Source: Auanema rhodensis
Taxonomy: Eukaryota > Nematoda > Chromadorea > Rhabditida > Rhabditidae
Assembly: GCA_964057225.1 (NCBI GenBank)
Contig: OZ059900.1
Location: forward strand, 25,497,638-25,561,637
Length of the DNA stretch: 64,000 nt
Direction: 5' to 3'
Translations under genes and position numbers: made by a program
Shown here: piece after piece, positions 37,501 to 49,944 of the stretch
How the letters are laid out: each line of letters starts with the position of its first letter
Numbering within the stretch: position 1 is the first letter of the stretch
Notes under the pieces: generated by a model
Database searches by the model: none
Seen by the model: the letters and a program-made list of their open reading frames with translations, nothing else
What the model was told of the DNA's origin: nothing

Positions 37501-38658
37501 ACGTTGTACGAACAATTTTGAGCTAGGTTTCATTGACATTGCATGAGTTTGAACACATGAAATCGTAAGTTAAAACCTTGTTTACAGCGAAATTTCCAAA
37601 AACTGGTTTTCCAGCATAATAAAATATTTCTCATGGGAAATACAGTGTTTTTGTATTTTTTTAGTGTTCAGCATGTAAAATGCGTCATTTTAGTATGTAA
37701 AACGCTGAAATTCGTTGCATTTGACGACTCATATGAACAAAAATCGATTTTATCAATATTAGCCATAAGGGGCGTGCCCTCAGAATATGCTAATTTCCTT
37801 AATTTTCTAACCCCTGTTTTTTTGTCGTGAAAGTTCAACTAGACGTTGTACGAACAATTTTGAGCTAGGTTTCATTGACATTGCATGAGTTTGAACACAT
37901 GAAATCGTAAGTCAAAACCTTGTTTACAGCGAAATTTCCAAAAACTGGTTTTCCAGCATAATAAAATATTTCTCAAGGGAAAAACTGTGTTTTTATATTT
38001 TTCTAGTGTTCAGCATGTGAAATGCTTAATTTTAGTATGTAACACGCTGAAATTTGTTGCATTTGACGACTCATATGAACAAAAATCGATTTAATCAATA
38101 TTAGCCATAAGGGGCGTGCCCTCAGAATATGCTAATTTCCTTAATTTTCTAACCCCTGTTTTTTTGTCGTGAAAGTGGAACTAGACGTTGTACGAACAAT
38201 TTTGAGCTAGGTTTCATTGACATTGCATGAGTTTGAACACATGAAATCGTAAGTCAAAACCTTGTTTACAGCGAAATTTCCAAAAACTGGTTTTCCAGCA
38301 TAATAAAATATTTCTCATGGGAAATACTGTGTTTTTGTATTTTTTTAGTGTTCAGCATGTAAAATGCGTCATTTTAGTATGTAAAACGCTGAAATTCGTT
38401 GCATTTGACGACTCATATGAACAAAAATCGATTTAATCAATATTAGCCATAAGGGGCGTGCCCTCAGAATATGCTAATTTCCTTAATTTTCTAACCCCTG
38501 TTTTTTTGTCGTGAAAGTGGAACTAGACGTTGTACGAACAATTTTGAGCTAGGTTTCATTGACATTGCATGAGTTTGAACACATGAAATCGTAAGTCAAA
38601 ACCTTGTTTACAGCGAAATTTCCAAAAACTGGTTTTCCAGCATAATAAAATATTTCTC
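33529..38658 (+). repeat. Monomers 98-112: 15-monomer segment, copy 2
   Basis: A repeat of 26005-31134 at 22-monomer offset, with all private markers retained (F with TGCTCATTTCC at 35923, V with GTGAAATGCG at 36607, K4 at 37975). I saw no length change. The copies part after V0: copy 1 continues with V (31135), copy 2 with an A carrying TTGTTGTG and GAGATAGG (38659). Confidence 0.93.
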
Positions 38659-41600
38659 ATGGGAAATACTGTGTTTTTGTATTTTTCTAGTGTTCAGCAT
38701 GTAAAATGCTTCATTTTAGTATGTAACACGCTGAAATTCGTTGCATTTGACGACTCATATGAACAAAAATCGATTTAATCAATATTAGCCATAAGGGGCG
38801 TGCCCTCAGAATATGCTAATTTCCTTAATTTTCTAACCCCTGTTTTTTTGTTGTGAAAGTGGAACTAGACGTTGTACGAACAATTTTGAGATAGGTTTCA
38901 TTGACATTGCATGAGTTTGAACACATGAAATCGTAAGTCAAAACCTTGTTTACAGCGAAATTTCCAAAAACTGGTTTTCCAGCATAATAAAATATTTCTC
39001 TTGGGAAATACTGTGTTTTTGTATTTTTCTAGTGTTCAGCATGTAAAATGCTTCATTTTAGTATGTAACACGCTGAAATTCGTTGCATTTGACGACTCAT
39101 ATGAACAAAAATCGATTTAATCAATATTAGCCATAAGGGGCGTGCCCTCAGAATATGCTAATTTCCTTAATTTTCTAACCCCTGTTTTTTTGTCGTGAAA
39201 GTGGAACTAGACGTTGTACGAACAATTTTGAGCTAGGTTTCATTGACATTGCATCAGTTTGAACACATGAAATCGTAAGTCAAAACCTTGTTTACAGCGA
39301 AATTTCCAAAAACTGGTTTTCCAGCATAATAAAATATTTCTCATGGGAAATACTGTGTTTTTGTATTTTTCTAGTGTTCAACATGTAAAATTCTTCATTT
39401 TAGTATGTAACACGCTGAAATTCGTTGCATTTGACGACTCATATGAACAAAAATCGATTTAATCAATATTAGCCATAAGGGGCGTGCCCTCAGAATATGC
39501 TAATTTCCTTAATTTTCTAACCCCTGTTTTTTTGTCGTGAAAGTGGAACTAGACGTTGTACGAACAATTTTGAGCTAGGTTTCATTGACATTGCATGAGT
39601 TTGAACACATGAAATCGTAAGTCAAAACCTTGTTTACAGCGAAACTTCCAAAAACTGGTTTTCCAGCATAATAAAATATTTCTCATGGGAAAAACTGTGT
39701 TTTTGTATTTTTTCAGTGTTCAGCATGTAAAATGCTTCATTTTAGTATGTAACACGCTGAAATTCGTTGCATTTGACGACTCATATGAACAAAAATCGAT
39801 TTAATCAATATTAGCCATAAGGGGCGTGCCCTCAGAATATGCTAATTTCCTTAATTTTCTAACCCCTGTTTTTTTGTCGTGAAAGTGGAACTAGACGTTG
39901 TACGAACTATTTTGAGCTAGGTTTCATTGACATTGCATGAGTTTGAACACATGAAATCGTAAGTCAAAACCTTGTTTACAGCGAAATTTCCAAAAACTGG
40001 TTTTCCAGCATAATAAAATATTTCTCAAGGGAAAAACTGTGTTTTTATATTTTTCTAGTGTTCAGCATGTAAAATGCTTCATTTTAGTTTGTAACACGCT
40101 GAAATTCGTTGCATTTGACGACTCATATGAACAAAAATCGATTTAATCAATATTAGCCATAAGGGGCGTGCCCTCAGAATATGCTAATTTCCTTAATTTT
40201 CTAACCCCTGTTTTTTTGTCGTGAAAGTGGAACTAGACGTTGTACGAACAATTTTGAGCTAGGTTTCATTGACATTGCATGAGTTTGAACACATGAAATC
40301 GTAAGTCAAAACCGTGTTTACAGCGAAATTTCCAAAAACTGGTTTTCCAGCATAATAAAATATTTCTCAAGGGAAAAACTGTGTTTTTATATTTTTCTAG
40401 TGTTCAGCATGTAAAATGCTTCATTTTAGTATGTAACACGGTGAAATTCCTTTCATTTGACGACTCATATGAACAAAAATCGATTTAATCAATATTAGCC
40501 ATAAGGGGCGTGCCCTCAGAATATGCTAATTTCCTTAATTTTCTAACCCCTGTTTTTTTGTCGTGAAAGTGGAACTAGACGTTGTACGAACAATTTTGAG
40601 CTAGGTTTCATTGACATTGCATGAGTTTGAACACATGAAATCGTAAGTCAAAACCTTGTTTACAGCGAAATTTCCAAAAACTGGTTTTCCAGCATAATAA
40701 AATATTTCTCAAGGGAAAAACTGTGTTTTTATATTTTTCTAGTGTTCAGCATGTAAAATGCTTCATTTTAGTATGTAACACGCTGAAATTCGTTGCATTT
40801 GACGACTCATATGAACAAAAATCGATTTAATCAATATTAGCCATAACGGGCGTGCCCTCAGAATATGCTAATTTCCTTAATTTTCTAACCCCTGTTTTTT
40901 TGTTGTGAAAGTGGAACTAGACGTTGTACGAACAATTTTGAGCTAGGTTTCATTGACATTGCATCAGTTTGAACACATGAAATCGTAAGTCAAAACCTTG
41001 TTTACAGCGAAATTTCCAAAAACTGGTTTTCCAGCATAATAAAATATTTCTCATGGGAAATACTGTGTTTTTGTATTTTTCTAGTGTTCAGCATGTAAAA
41101 TGCTTCATTTTAGTATGTAACACGCTGAAATTCGTTGCATTTGACGACTCATATGAACAAAAATCGATTTAATCAATATTAGCCATAAGGGGCGTGCCCT
41201 CAGAATATGCTAATTTCCTTAATTTTCTAACCCCTGTTTTTTTGTCGTGAAAGTGGAACTAGACGTTGTACGAACAATTTTGAGCTAGGTTTCATTGACA
41301 TTGCATCAGTTTGAACACATGAAATCGTAAGTCAAAACCTTGTTTACAGCGAAATTTCCAAAAACTGGTTTTCCAGCATAATAAAATATTTCTCATGGGA
41401 AAAACTGTGTTTTTGTATTTTTTCAGTGTTCAGCATGTAAAATGCTTCATTTTAGTATGTAACACGCTGAAATTCGTTGCATTTGACGACTCATATGAAC
41501 AAAAATCGATTTAATCAATATTAGCCATAAGGGGCGTGCCCTCAGAATATGCTAATTTCCTTAATTTTCTAACCCCTGTTTTTTTGTCGTGAAAGTGGAA

Positions 41601-41736
41601 CTAGACGTTGTACGAACAATTTTGAGCTAGGTTTCATTGACATTGCATGAGTTTGAACACATGAAATCGTAAGTCAAAACCTTGTTTACAGCGAAATTTC
41701 CAAAAACTGGTTTTCCAGCATAATAAAATATTTCTC
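38659..41736 (+). repeat. Monomers 113-121: diverse A, S, K3 and K1 monomers
   Basis: Order: A (TTGTTGTG, GAGATAGG), A with CTCTTGGGAAA (39001), A with CAACATGTAAAATTC (39343), S (39685), K3 with TAGTTTG (40027), K1 with CCTTTCATTT (40369), K3 with CATAACGGGC (40711), A (41053), S (41395). S monomers have ATGGGAAAAACT and TTTTTTCAG. Several copies carry GCATCAG for GCATGAG. This stretch has more private variants than its neighbours, yet it is reproduced with nearly all of them at 56101-59178. Confidence 0.9.
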
Positions 41737-44700
41737 ATGGGAAATACAGTGTTTTTGTATTTTTTTAGTGTTCAGCATGTGAAATGCGTCATTTTAGTAT
41801 GTAAAACGCTGAAATTCGTTGCATTTGACGACTCATATGAACAAAAATCGATTTTATCAATATTAGCCATAAGGGGCGTGCCCTCAGAATATGCTAATTT
41901 CCTTAATTTTCTAACCCCTGTTTTTTTGTCGTGAAAGTGGAACTAGACGTTGTACGAACAATTTTGAGCTAGGTTTCATTGACATTGCATGAGTTTGAAC
42001 ACATGAAATCGTAAGTCAAAACCTTGTTTACAGCGAAATTTCCAAAAACTGGTTTTCCAGCATAATACAATATTTCTCATGGGAAATACTGTGTTTTTGT
42101 ATTTTTCTAGTGTTCAGAATGTAGAATGCTTCATTTTAGTACGTAACACGCTGAAATTCGTTGCATTTGACGACTCATATGAACAAAAATCGATTTAATC
42201 AATATTAGCCATAAGGGGCGTGCCCTCAGAATATGCTAATTTCCTTAATTTTCTAACCCCTGTTTTTTTGTCGTGAAAGTGGAACTAGACGTTGTACGAA
42301 CAATTTTGAGCTAGGTTTCATTGACATTGCATGAGTTTGAACACATGAAATCGTAAGTCAAAACCTTGTTTACAGCGAAATTTCCAAAAACTGGTTTTCC
42401 AGCATAATAAAATATTTCTCATGGGAAATACTGTGTTTTTGTATTTTTCTAGTGTTCAGCATGTAAAATGCTTCATTTTAGTATGTAACACGCTGAAATT
42501 CGTTGCATTTGACGACTCATATGAACAAAAATCGATTTAATCAATATTAGCCATAAGGGGCGTGCCCTCAGAATATGCTAATTTCCTTAATTTTCTAACC
42601 CCTGTTTTTTTGTCGTGAAAGTGGAACTAGACGTTGTACGAACAATTTTGAGCTAGGTTTCATTGACATTGCATGAGTTTGAACACATGAAATCGTAAGT
42701 TAAAACCTTGTTTACAGCGAAATTTCCAAAAACTGGTTTTCCAGCATAATAAAATATTGCTCATGGGAAATACAGTGTTTTTGTATTTTTTTAGTGTTCA
42801 GCATGTAAAATGCGTCATTTTAGTATGTAAAACGCTGAAATTCGTTGCATTTGACGACTCATATGAACAAAAATCGATTTTATCAATATTAGCCATAAGG
42901 GGCGTGCCCTCAGAATATGCTAATTTCCTTAATTTTCTAACCCCTGTTTTTTTGTCGTGAAAGTTCAACTAGACGTTGTACGAACAATTTTGAGCTAGGT
43001 TTCATTGACATTGCATGAGTTTGAACACATGAAATCGTAAGTCAAAACCTTGTTTACAGCGAAATTTCCAAAAACTGGTTTTCCAGCATAATAAAATATT
43101 TCTCAAGGGAAAAACTGTGTTTTTATATTTTTCTAGTGTTCAGCATGTGAAATGCTTAATTTTAGTATGTAACACGCTGAAATTTGTTGCATTTGACGAC
43201 TCATATGAACAAAAATCGATTTAATCAATATTAGCCATAAGGGGCGTGCCCTCAGAATATGCTAATTTCCTTAATTTTCTAACCCCTGTTTTTTTGTCGT
43301 GAAAGTGGAACTAGACGTTGTACGAACAATTTTGAGCTAGGTTTCATTGACATTGCATGAGTTTGAACACATGAAATCGTAAGTCAAAACCTTGTTTACA
43401 GCGAAATTTCCAAAAACTGGTTTTCCAGCATAATAAAATATTTCTCATGGGAAATACTGTGTTTTTGTATTTTTTTAGTGTTCAGCATGTAAAATGCGTC
43501 ATTTTAGTATGTAAAACGCTGAAATTCGTTGCATTTGACGACTCATATGAACAAAAATCGATTTAATCAATATTAGCCATAAGGGGCGTGCCCTCAGAAT
43601 ATGCTAATTTCCTTAATTTTCTAACCCCTGTTTTTTTGTCGTGAAAGTGGAACTAGACGTTGTACGAACAATTTTGAGCTAGGTTTCATTGACATTGCAT
43701 GAGTTTGAACACATGAAATCGTAAGTCAAAACCTTGTTTACAGCGAAATTTCCAAAAACTGGTTTTCCAGCATAATAAAATATTTCTCATGGGAAATACT
43801 GTGTTTTTGTATTTTTCTAGTGTTCAGCATGTAAAATGCTTCATTTTAGTATGTAACACGCTGAAATTCGTTGCATTTGACGACTCATATGAACAAAAAT
43901 CGATTTAATCAATATTAGCCATAAGGGGCGTGCCCTCAGAATATGCTAATTTCCTTAATTTTCTAACCCCTGTTTTTTTGTTGTGAAAGTGGAACTAGAC
44001 GTTGTACGAACAATTTTGAGATAGGTTTCATTGACATTGCATGAGTTTGAACACATGAAATCGTAAGTCAAAACCTTGTTTACAGCGAAATTTCCAAAAA
44101 CTGGTTTTCCAGCATAATAAAATATTTCTCATGGGAAATACTGTGTTTTTGTATTTTTCTAGTGTTCAGCATGTAAAATGCTTCATTTTAGTATGTAACA
44201 CGCTGAAATTCGTTGCATTTGACGACTCATATGAACAAAAATCGATTTAATCAATATTAGCCATAAGGGGCGTGCCCTCAGAATATGCTAATTTCCTTAA
44301 TTTTCTAACCCCTGTTTTTTTGTCGTGAAAGTGGAACTAGACGTTGTACGAACAATTTTGAGCTAGGTTTCATTGACATTGCATCAGTTTGAACACATGA
44401 AATCGTAAGTCAAAACCTTGTTTACAGCGAAATTTCCAAAAACTGGTTTTCCAGCATAATAAAATATTTCTCATGGGAAAAACTGTGTTTTTGTATTTTT
44501 TCAGTGTTCAGCATGTAAAATGCTTCATTTTAGTATGTAACACGCTGAAATTCGTTGCATTTGACGACTCATATGAACAAAAATCGATTTAATCAATATT
44601 AGCCATAAGGGGCGTGCCCTCAGAATATGCTAATTTCCTTAATTTTCTAACCCCTGTTTTTTTGTCGTGAAAGTGGAACTAGACGTTGTACGAACAATTT

Positions 44701-44814
44701 TGAGCTAGGTTTCATTGACATTGCATGAGTTTGAACACATGAAATCGTAAGTCAAAACCTTGTTTACAGCGAAATTTCCAAAAACTGGTTTTCCAGCATA
44801 ATAAAATATTTCTC
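41737..44814 (+). repeat. Monomers 122-130: V F A V K4 V0 A A S, a 15-monomer-offset copy of 36607 onward
   Basis: V (GTGAAATGCG), F, A (AAGTTAAAACC), V (AAAGTTCAAC), K4, V0, A (TTGTTGTG, GAGATAGG) repeat the order starting at 36607, offset 5130 bp. The V at 42763 has a private ATTGCTC that recurs only at 60205. The A at 44131 keeps GCATCAG, like the TTGGG monomer at 39001, and S follows directly; the second copy thus lacks the CAACATG monomer. Confidence 0.9.
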
Positions 44815-46182
44815 AAGGGAAAAACTGTGTTTTTATATTTTTCTAGTGTTCAGCATGTGAAATGCTTAATTTTAGTATGTAACACGCTGAAATTCGTTGC
44901 ATTTGACGACTCATATGAACAAAAATCGATTTAATCAATATTAGCCATAAGGGGCGTGCCCTCAGAATATGCTAATTTCCTTAATTTTCTAACCCCTGTT
45001 TTTTTGTCGTGAAAGTGGAACTAGACGTTGTACGAACTATTTTGAGCTAGGTTTCATTGACATTGCATGAGTTTGAACACATGAAATCGTAAGTCAAAAC
45101 CTTGTTTACAGCGAAATTTCCAAAAACTGGTTTTCCAGCATAATAAAATATTTCTCAAGGGAAAAACTGTGTTTTTATATTTTTCTAGTGTTCAGCATGT
45201 AAAATGCTTCATTTAAGTATGTAACACGCTGAAATTCGTTGCATTTGACGACTCATATGAACAAAAATCGATTTAATCAATATTAGCCATAAGGGGCGTG
45301 CCCTCAGAATATGCTAATTTCCTTAATTTTCTAACCCCTGTTTTTTTGTCGTGAAAGTGGAACTAGACGTTGTACGAACAATTTTGAGCTAGGTTTCATT
45401 GACATTGCATGAGTTTGAACACATGAAATCGTAAGTCAAAACCTTGTTTACAGCGAAATTTCCAAAAACTGGTTTTCCAGCATAATAAAATATTTCTCAA
45501 GGGAAAAACTGTGTTTTTATATTTTTCTAGTGTTCAGCATGTGAAATGCTTAATTTTAGTATGTAACACGCTGAAATTCGTTGCATTTGACGACTCATAT
45601 GAACAAAAATCGATTTAATCAATATTAGCCATAAGGGGCGTGCCCTCAGAATATGCTAATTTCCTTAATTTTCTAACCCCTGTTTTTTTGTCGTGAAAGT
45701 GGAACTAGACGTTGTACGAACTATTTTGAGCTAGGTTTCATTGACATTGCATGAGTTTGAACACATGAAATCGTAAGTCAAAACCTTGTTTACAGCGAAA
45801 TTTCCAAAAACTGGTTTTCCAGCATAATAAAATATTTCTCAAGGGAAAAACTGTGTTTTTATATTTTTCTAGTGTTCAGCATGTAAAATGCTTCATTTAA
45901 GTATGTAACACGCTGAAATTCGTTGCATTTGACGACTCATATGAACAAAAATCGATTTAATCAATATTAGCCATAAGGGGCGTGCCCTCAGAATATGCTA
46001 ATTTCCTTAATTTTCTAACCCCTGTTTTTTTGTCGTGAAAGTGGAACTAGACGTTGTACGAACAATTTTGAGCTAGGTTTCATTGACATTGCATGAGTTT
46101 GAACACATGAAATCGTAAGTCAAAACCTTGTTTACAGCGAAATTTCCAAAAACTGGTTTTCCAGCATAATAAAATATTTCTC
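44815..46182 (+). repeat. K5-K6 dimer (684 bp) in two tandem copies
   Basis: K5 (AAGGG start, GTGAAATGCTTAAT, tail GAACTATTTTG) and K6 (CATTTAAGTATG) alternate at 44815, 45157, 45499 and 45841. The corresponding place in the right-hand duplicate (62257-63282) has one dimer plus one hybrid monomer, so copy number differs between duplicates. Confidence 0.92.
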
Positions 46183-47551
46183 ATGGGAAATACTGTGTTT
46201 TTGTATTTTTCTAGTGTTCAGCATGTAAAATGCTTCATTTTAGTTTGTAACACGCTGAAATTCGTTGCATTTGACGACTCATATGAACAAAAATCGATTT
46301 AATCAATATTAGCCATAAGGGGCGTGCACCTCAGAATATGCTAATTTCCTTAATTTTCTAACCCCTGTTTTTTTGTCGTGAAAGTGGAACTAGACGTTGT
46401 ACGAACAATTTTGAGCTAGGTTTCATTGACATTGCATGAGTTTGAACACATGAAATCGTAAGTCAAAACCTTGTTTACAGCGAAATTTCCAAAAACTGGT
46501 TTTCCAGCATAATAAAATATTTCTCATGGGAAATACTGTGTTTTTGTATTTTTCTAGTGTTCAGCATGTAAAATGCTTCATTTTAGTATGTAACACGCTG
46601 AAATTCGTTGCATTTGACGACTCATATGAACAAAAATCGATTTATTCAATATTAGCCATAAGGGGTGTGCCCTCAGAATATGCTAATTTCCTTAATTTTC
46701 TAACCCCTGTTTTTTTGTCGTGAAAGTGGAACTAGACGTTGTACGAACAATTTTGAGCTAGGTTTCATTGACATTGCATCAGTTTGAACACATGAAATCG
46801 TAAGTCAAAACCTTGTTTACAGCGAAATTTCCAAAAACTGGTTTTCCAGCATAATAAAATATTTCTCATGGGAAATACTGTGTTTTTGTATTTTTCTAGT
46901 GTTCAGCATGTAAAATGCTTCATTTTAGTATGTAACACGCTGAAATTCGTTGCATTTGACGACTCATATGAACAAAAATCGATTTATTCAATATTAGCCA
47001 TAAGGGGCGTGCCCTCAGAATATGCTAATTTCCTTAATTTTCTAACCCCTGTTTTTTTGTCGTGAAAGTGGAACTAGACGTTGTACGAACAATTTTGAGC
47101 TAGGTTTCATTGACATTGCATGAGTTTGAACACATGAAATCGTAAGTCAAAACCTTGTTTACAGCGAAATTTCCAAAAACTGGTTTTCCAGCATAATAAA
47201 ATATTTCTCAAGGGAAAAACTGTGTTTTTATATTTTTCTAGTGTTCAGCATGTAAAATGCTTCATTTTAGTATGTAACACGGTGAAATTCCTTGCATTTG
47301 ACGACTCATATGAACAAAAATCGATTTAATCAATATTAGCCATAAGGGGCGTGCCCTCAGAATATGCTAATTTCCTTAATTTTCTAACCCCTGTTTTTTT
47401 GTCGTGAAAGTGGAACTAGACGTTGTACGAACAATTTTGAGCTAGGTTTCATTGACATTGCATGAGTTTGAACACATGAAATCGTAAGTCAAAACCTTGT
47501 TTACAGCGAAATTTCCAAAAACTGGTTTTCCAGCATAATAAAATATTTCTC
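46183..47551 (+). repeat. Monomers 135-138: A with 1-bp insertion, two A with TATTC, K1
   Basis: The monomer at 46183 reads GCGTGCACCTCAG (one extra A at about 46328) and TAGTTTG. The monomers at 46526 and 46868 have CGATTTATTC, changing the position-118 stop to TAT; the first also has GGGGTGTGCC and GCATCAG. K1 at 47210 ends with CATGAAATCG, unlike other M-preceding monomers of this haplotype (CATGCAATCG), and marks the seam before the duplicated block. Confidence 0.88.
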
Positions 47552-49944
47552 ATGGGAAAAACTGTGTTTTTGTATTTTTTTAATGTTCAGCATGTAGAAT
47601 GCTTCATTTTGATATGTAAAACGCTGAAATTCGTTGCATTTGACGACTCATATGAACAAAAATCGATTTTATCAATATTAGCCATAAGGGGCGTGCCCTC
47701 AGAATATGCTAATTTCCTTAATTTTCTAACCCCTGTTTTTTTGTCGTGAAAGTGGAACTAGACGTTGTACGAACAATTTTGAGCTAGGTTTCATTGACAT
47801 TGCATGAGTTTTAACACATGAAATCGTAAGTCAAAACCTTGTTTACAGCGAAATTTCCAAAAACTGGTTTTCCAGCATAATAAAATATTTCTCATGGGAA
47901 ATACAGTGTTTTTGTATTTTTTTAGTGTTCAGCATGTAAAATCCGTCATTTTTGTATGTAAAACGCTGAAATTCGTTGCATTTGACGACTCATATGAACA
48001 AAAATCGATTTAATCAATATTAGCCATAAGGGGCGTGCCCTCAGAATATGCTAATTTCCTTAATTTTCTAACCCCTGTTTTTTTGTCGTGAAAGTGGAAC
48101 TAGACGTTGTACGAACAATTTTGAGCTAGGTTTCATTGACATTGCATGAGTTTTAACACATGAAATCGTAAGTCAAAACCTTGTTTACAGCGAAATTTAT
48201 AAAACTGGTTTTCCAGCATAATAAAATATTTCTCAAGGGAAAAACTGTGTTTTTATATTTTTCTAGTGTTCAGCATGTAAAATGCTTCATTTTAGTATGT
48301 AACACGCTGAAATTCCTTGCATTTGACGACTCATATGAACAAAAATCGATTTAATCAATATTAGCCATAAGGGGCGTGCCCTCAGAATATGCTAATTTCC
48401 TTAATTTTCTAACCCCTGTTTTTTTGTCGTGAAAGTGGAACTAGACGTTGTACGAACAATTTTGAGCTAGGTTTCATTGACATTGCATGAGTTTGAACAC
48501 ATGAAATCGTAAGTCAAAACCTTGTTTACAGCGAAATTTCCAAAAACTGGTTTTCCAGCATAATACAATATTTCTCATGGGAAATACTGTGTTTTTATAT
48601 TTTTCTAGTGTTCAGCATGTAAAATGCTTCATTTTAGTATGTAACACGCTGAAATTCGTTGCATTTGACGACTCATATGAACAAAAATCGATTTTATCAA
48701 TATTAGCCATAAGGGGCGTGCCCTCAGAATATGCTAATTTCCTTAATTTTCTAACCCCTGTTTTTTTGTCGTGAAAGTGGAACTAGACGTTGTACGAACA
48801 GTTTTGAGCTAGGTTTCATTGACATTGCATGAGTTTGAACACATGAAATCGTAAGTCAAAACCTTGTTTACAGCGAAATTTCCAAAAACTGGTTTTCCAG
48901 CATAATAAAATATTTCTCATGGGAAATACTGTGTTTTTGTATTTTTCTAGTGTTCAGCATGTAAAATGCTTCATTTTAGTATGTAACACGCTGAAATTCG
49001 TTGCATTTGACGACTCATATGAACAAAAATCGATTTAATCAATATTAGCCATAAGGGGCGTGCCCTCAGAATATGCTAATTTCCTTAATTTTCTAACCCC
49101 TGTTTTTTTGTCGTGAAAGTGGAACTAGACGTTGTACGAACAATTTTGAGCTAGGTTTCATTGACATTGCATGAGTTTGAACACATGAAATCGTAAGTCA
49201 AAACCTTGTTTACAGCGAAATTTCCAAAAACTGGTTTTCCAGCATAATAAAATATTTCTCATGGGAAATACAGTGTTTTTGTATTTTTTTAGTGTTCAGC
49301 ATGTAAAATGCGTCATTTTAGTATGTAAAACGCTGAAATTCGTTGCATTTGACGACTCATATGAACAAAAATCGATTTTATCAATATTAGCCATAAGGGG
49401 CGTGCCCTCAGAATATGCTAATTTCCTTAATTTTCTAACCCCTGTTTTTTTGTCGTGAAAGTGGAACTAGACGTTGTACGAACAATTTTGAGCTAGGTTT
49501 CATTGACATTGCATGAGTTTGAACACATGAAATCGTAAGTCAAAACCTTGTTTACAGCGAAATTTCCAAAAACTGGTTTTCCAGCATAATAAAATATTTC
49601 TCAAGGGAAAAACTGTGTTTTTATATTTTTCTAGTGTTCAGCATGTAAAATGCTTCATTTTAGTATGTAACACGGTGAAATTCCTTGCATTTGACGACTC
49701 ATATGAACAAAAATCGATTTAATCAATATTAGCCATAAGGGGCGTGCCCTCAGAATATGCTAATTTCCTTAATTTTCTAACCCCTGTTTTTTTGTCGTGA
49801 AAGTGGAACTAGACGTTGTACGAACAATTTTGAGCTAGGTTTCATTGACATTGCATGAGTTTGAACACATGAAATCGTAAGTCAAAACCTTGTTTTCAGC
49901 GAAATTTCCAAAAACTGGTTTTCCAGCATAATACAATATTTCTC

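Larger units (their letters stand above)
24296..47551 (+). repeat. 68-monomer (23,256 bp) segment, first copy of a large tandem duplication
   Basis: Starting at the M monomer at 24296, the haplotype order is reproduced from 47552 to the end of the window. Monomers 71-82 (24296-28398) match 139-150 (47552-51654) at +23,256 bp, including the P 1-bp deletion. Monomers 100-132 (34213-45498) match 151-183 (51655-62940) at +17,442 bp. Monomers 135-136 match 185-186 at +17,100 bp. The falling offset means the second copy lacks 17 and then 1 monomer relative to the first, or the first copy gained them. Confidence 0.9.

Noticed and set aside
42757-42960. 67-codon open frame with a TTG start (also 60199)
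   Set aside because: It is caused by the private ATTGCTC change just before the monomer ATG; not a gene.
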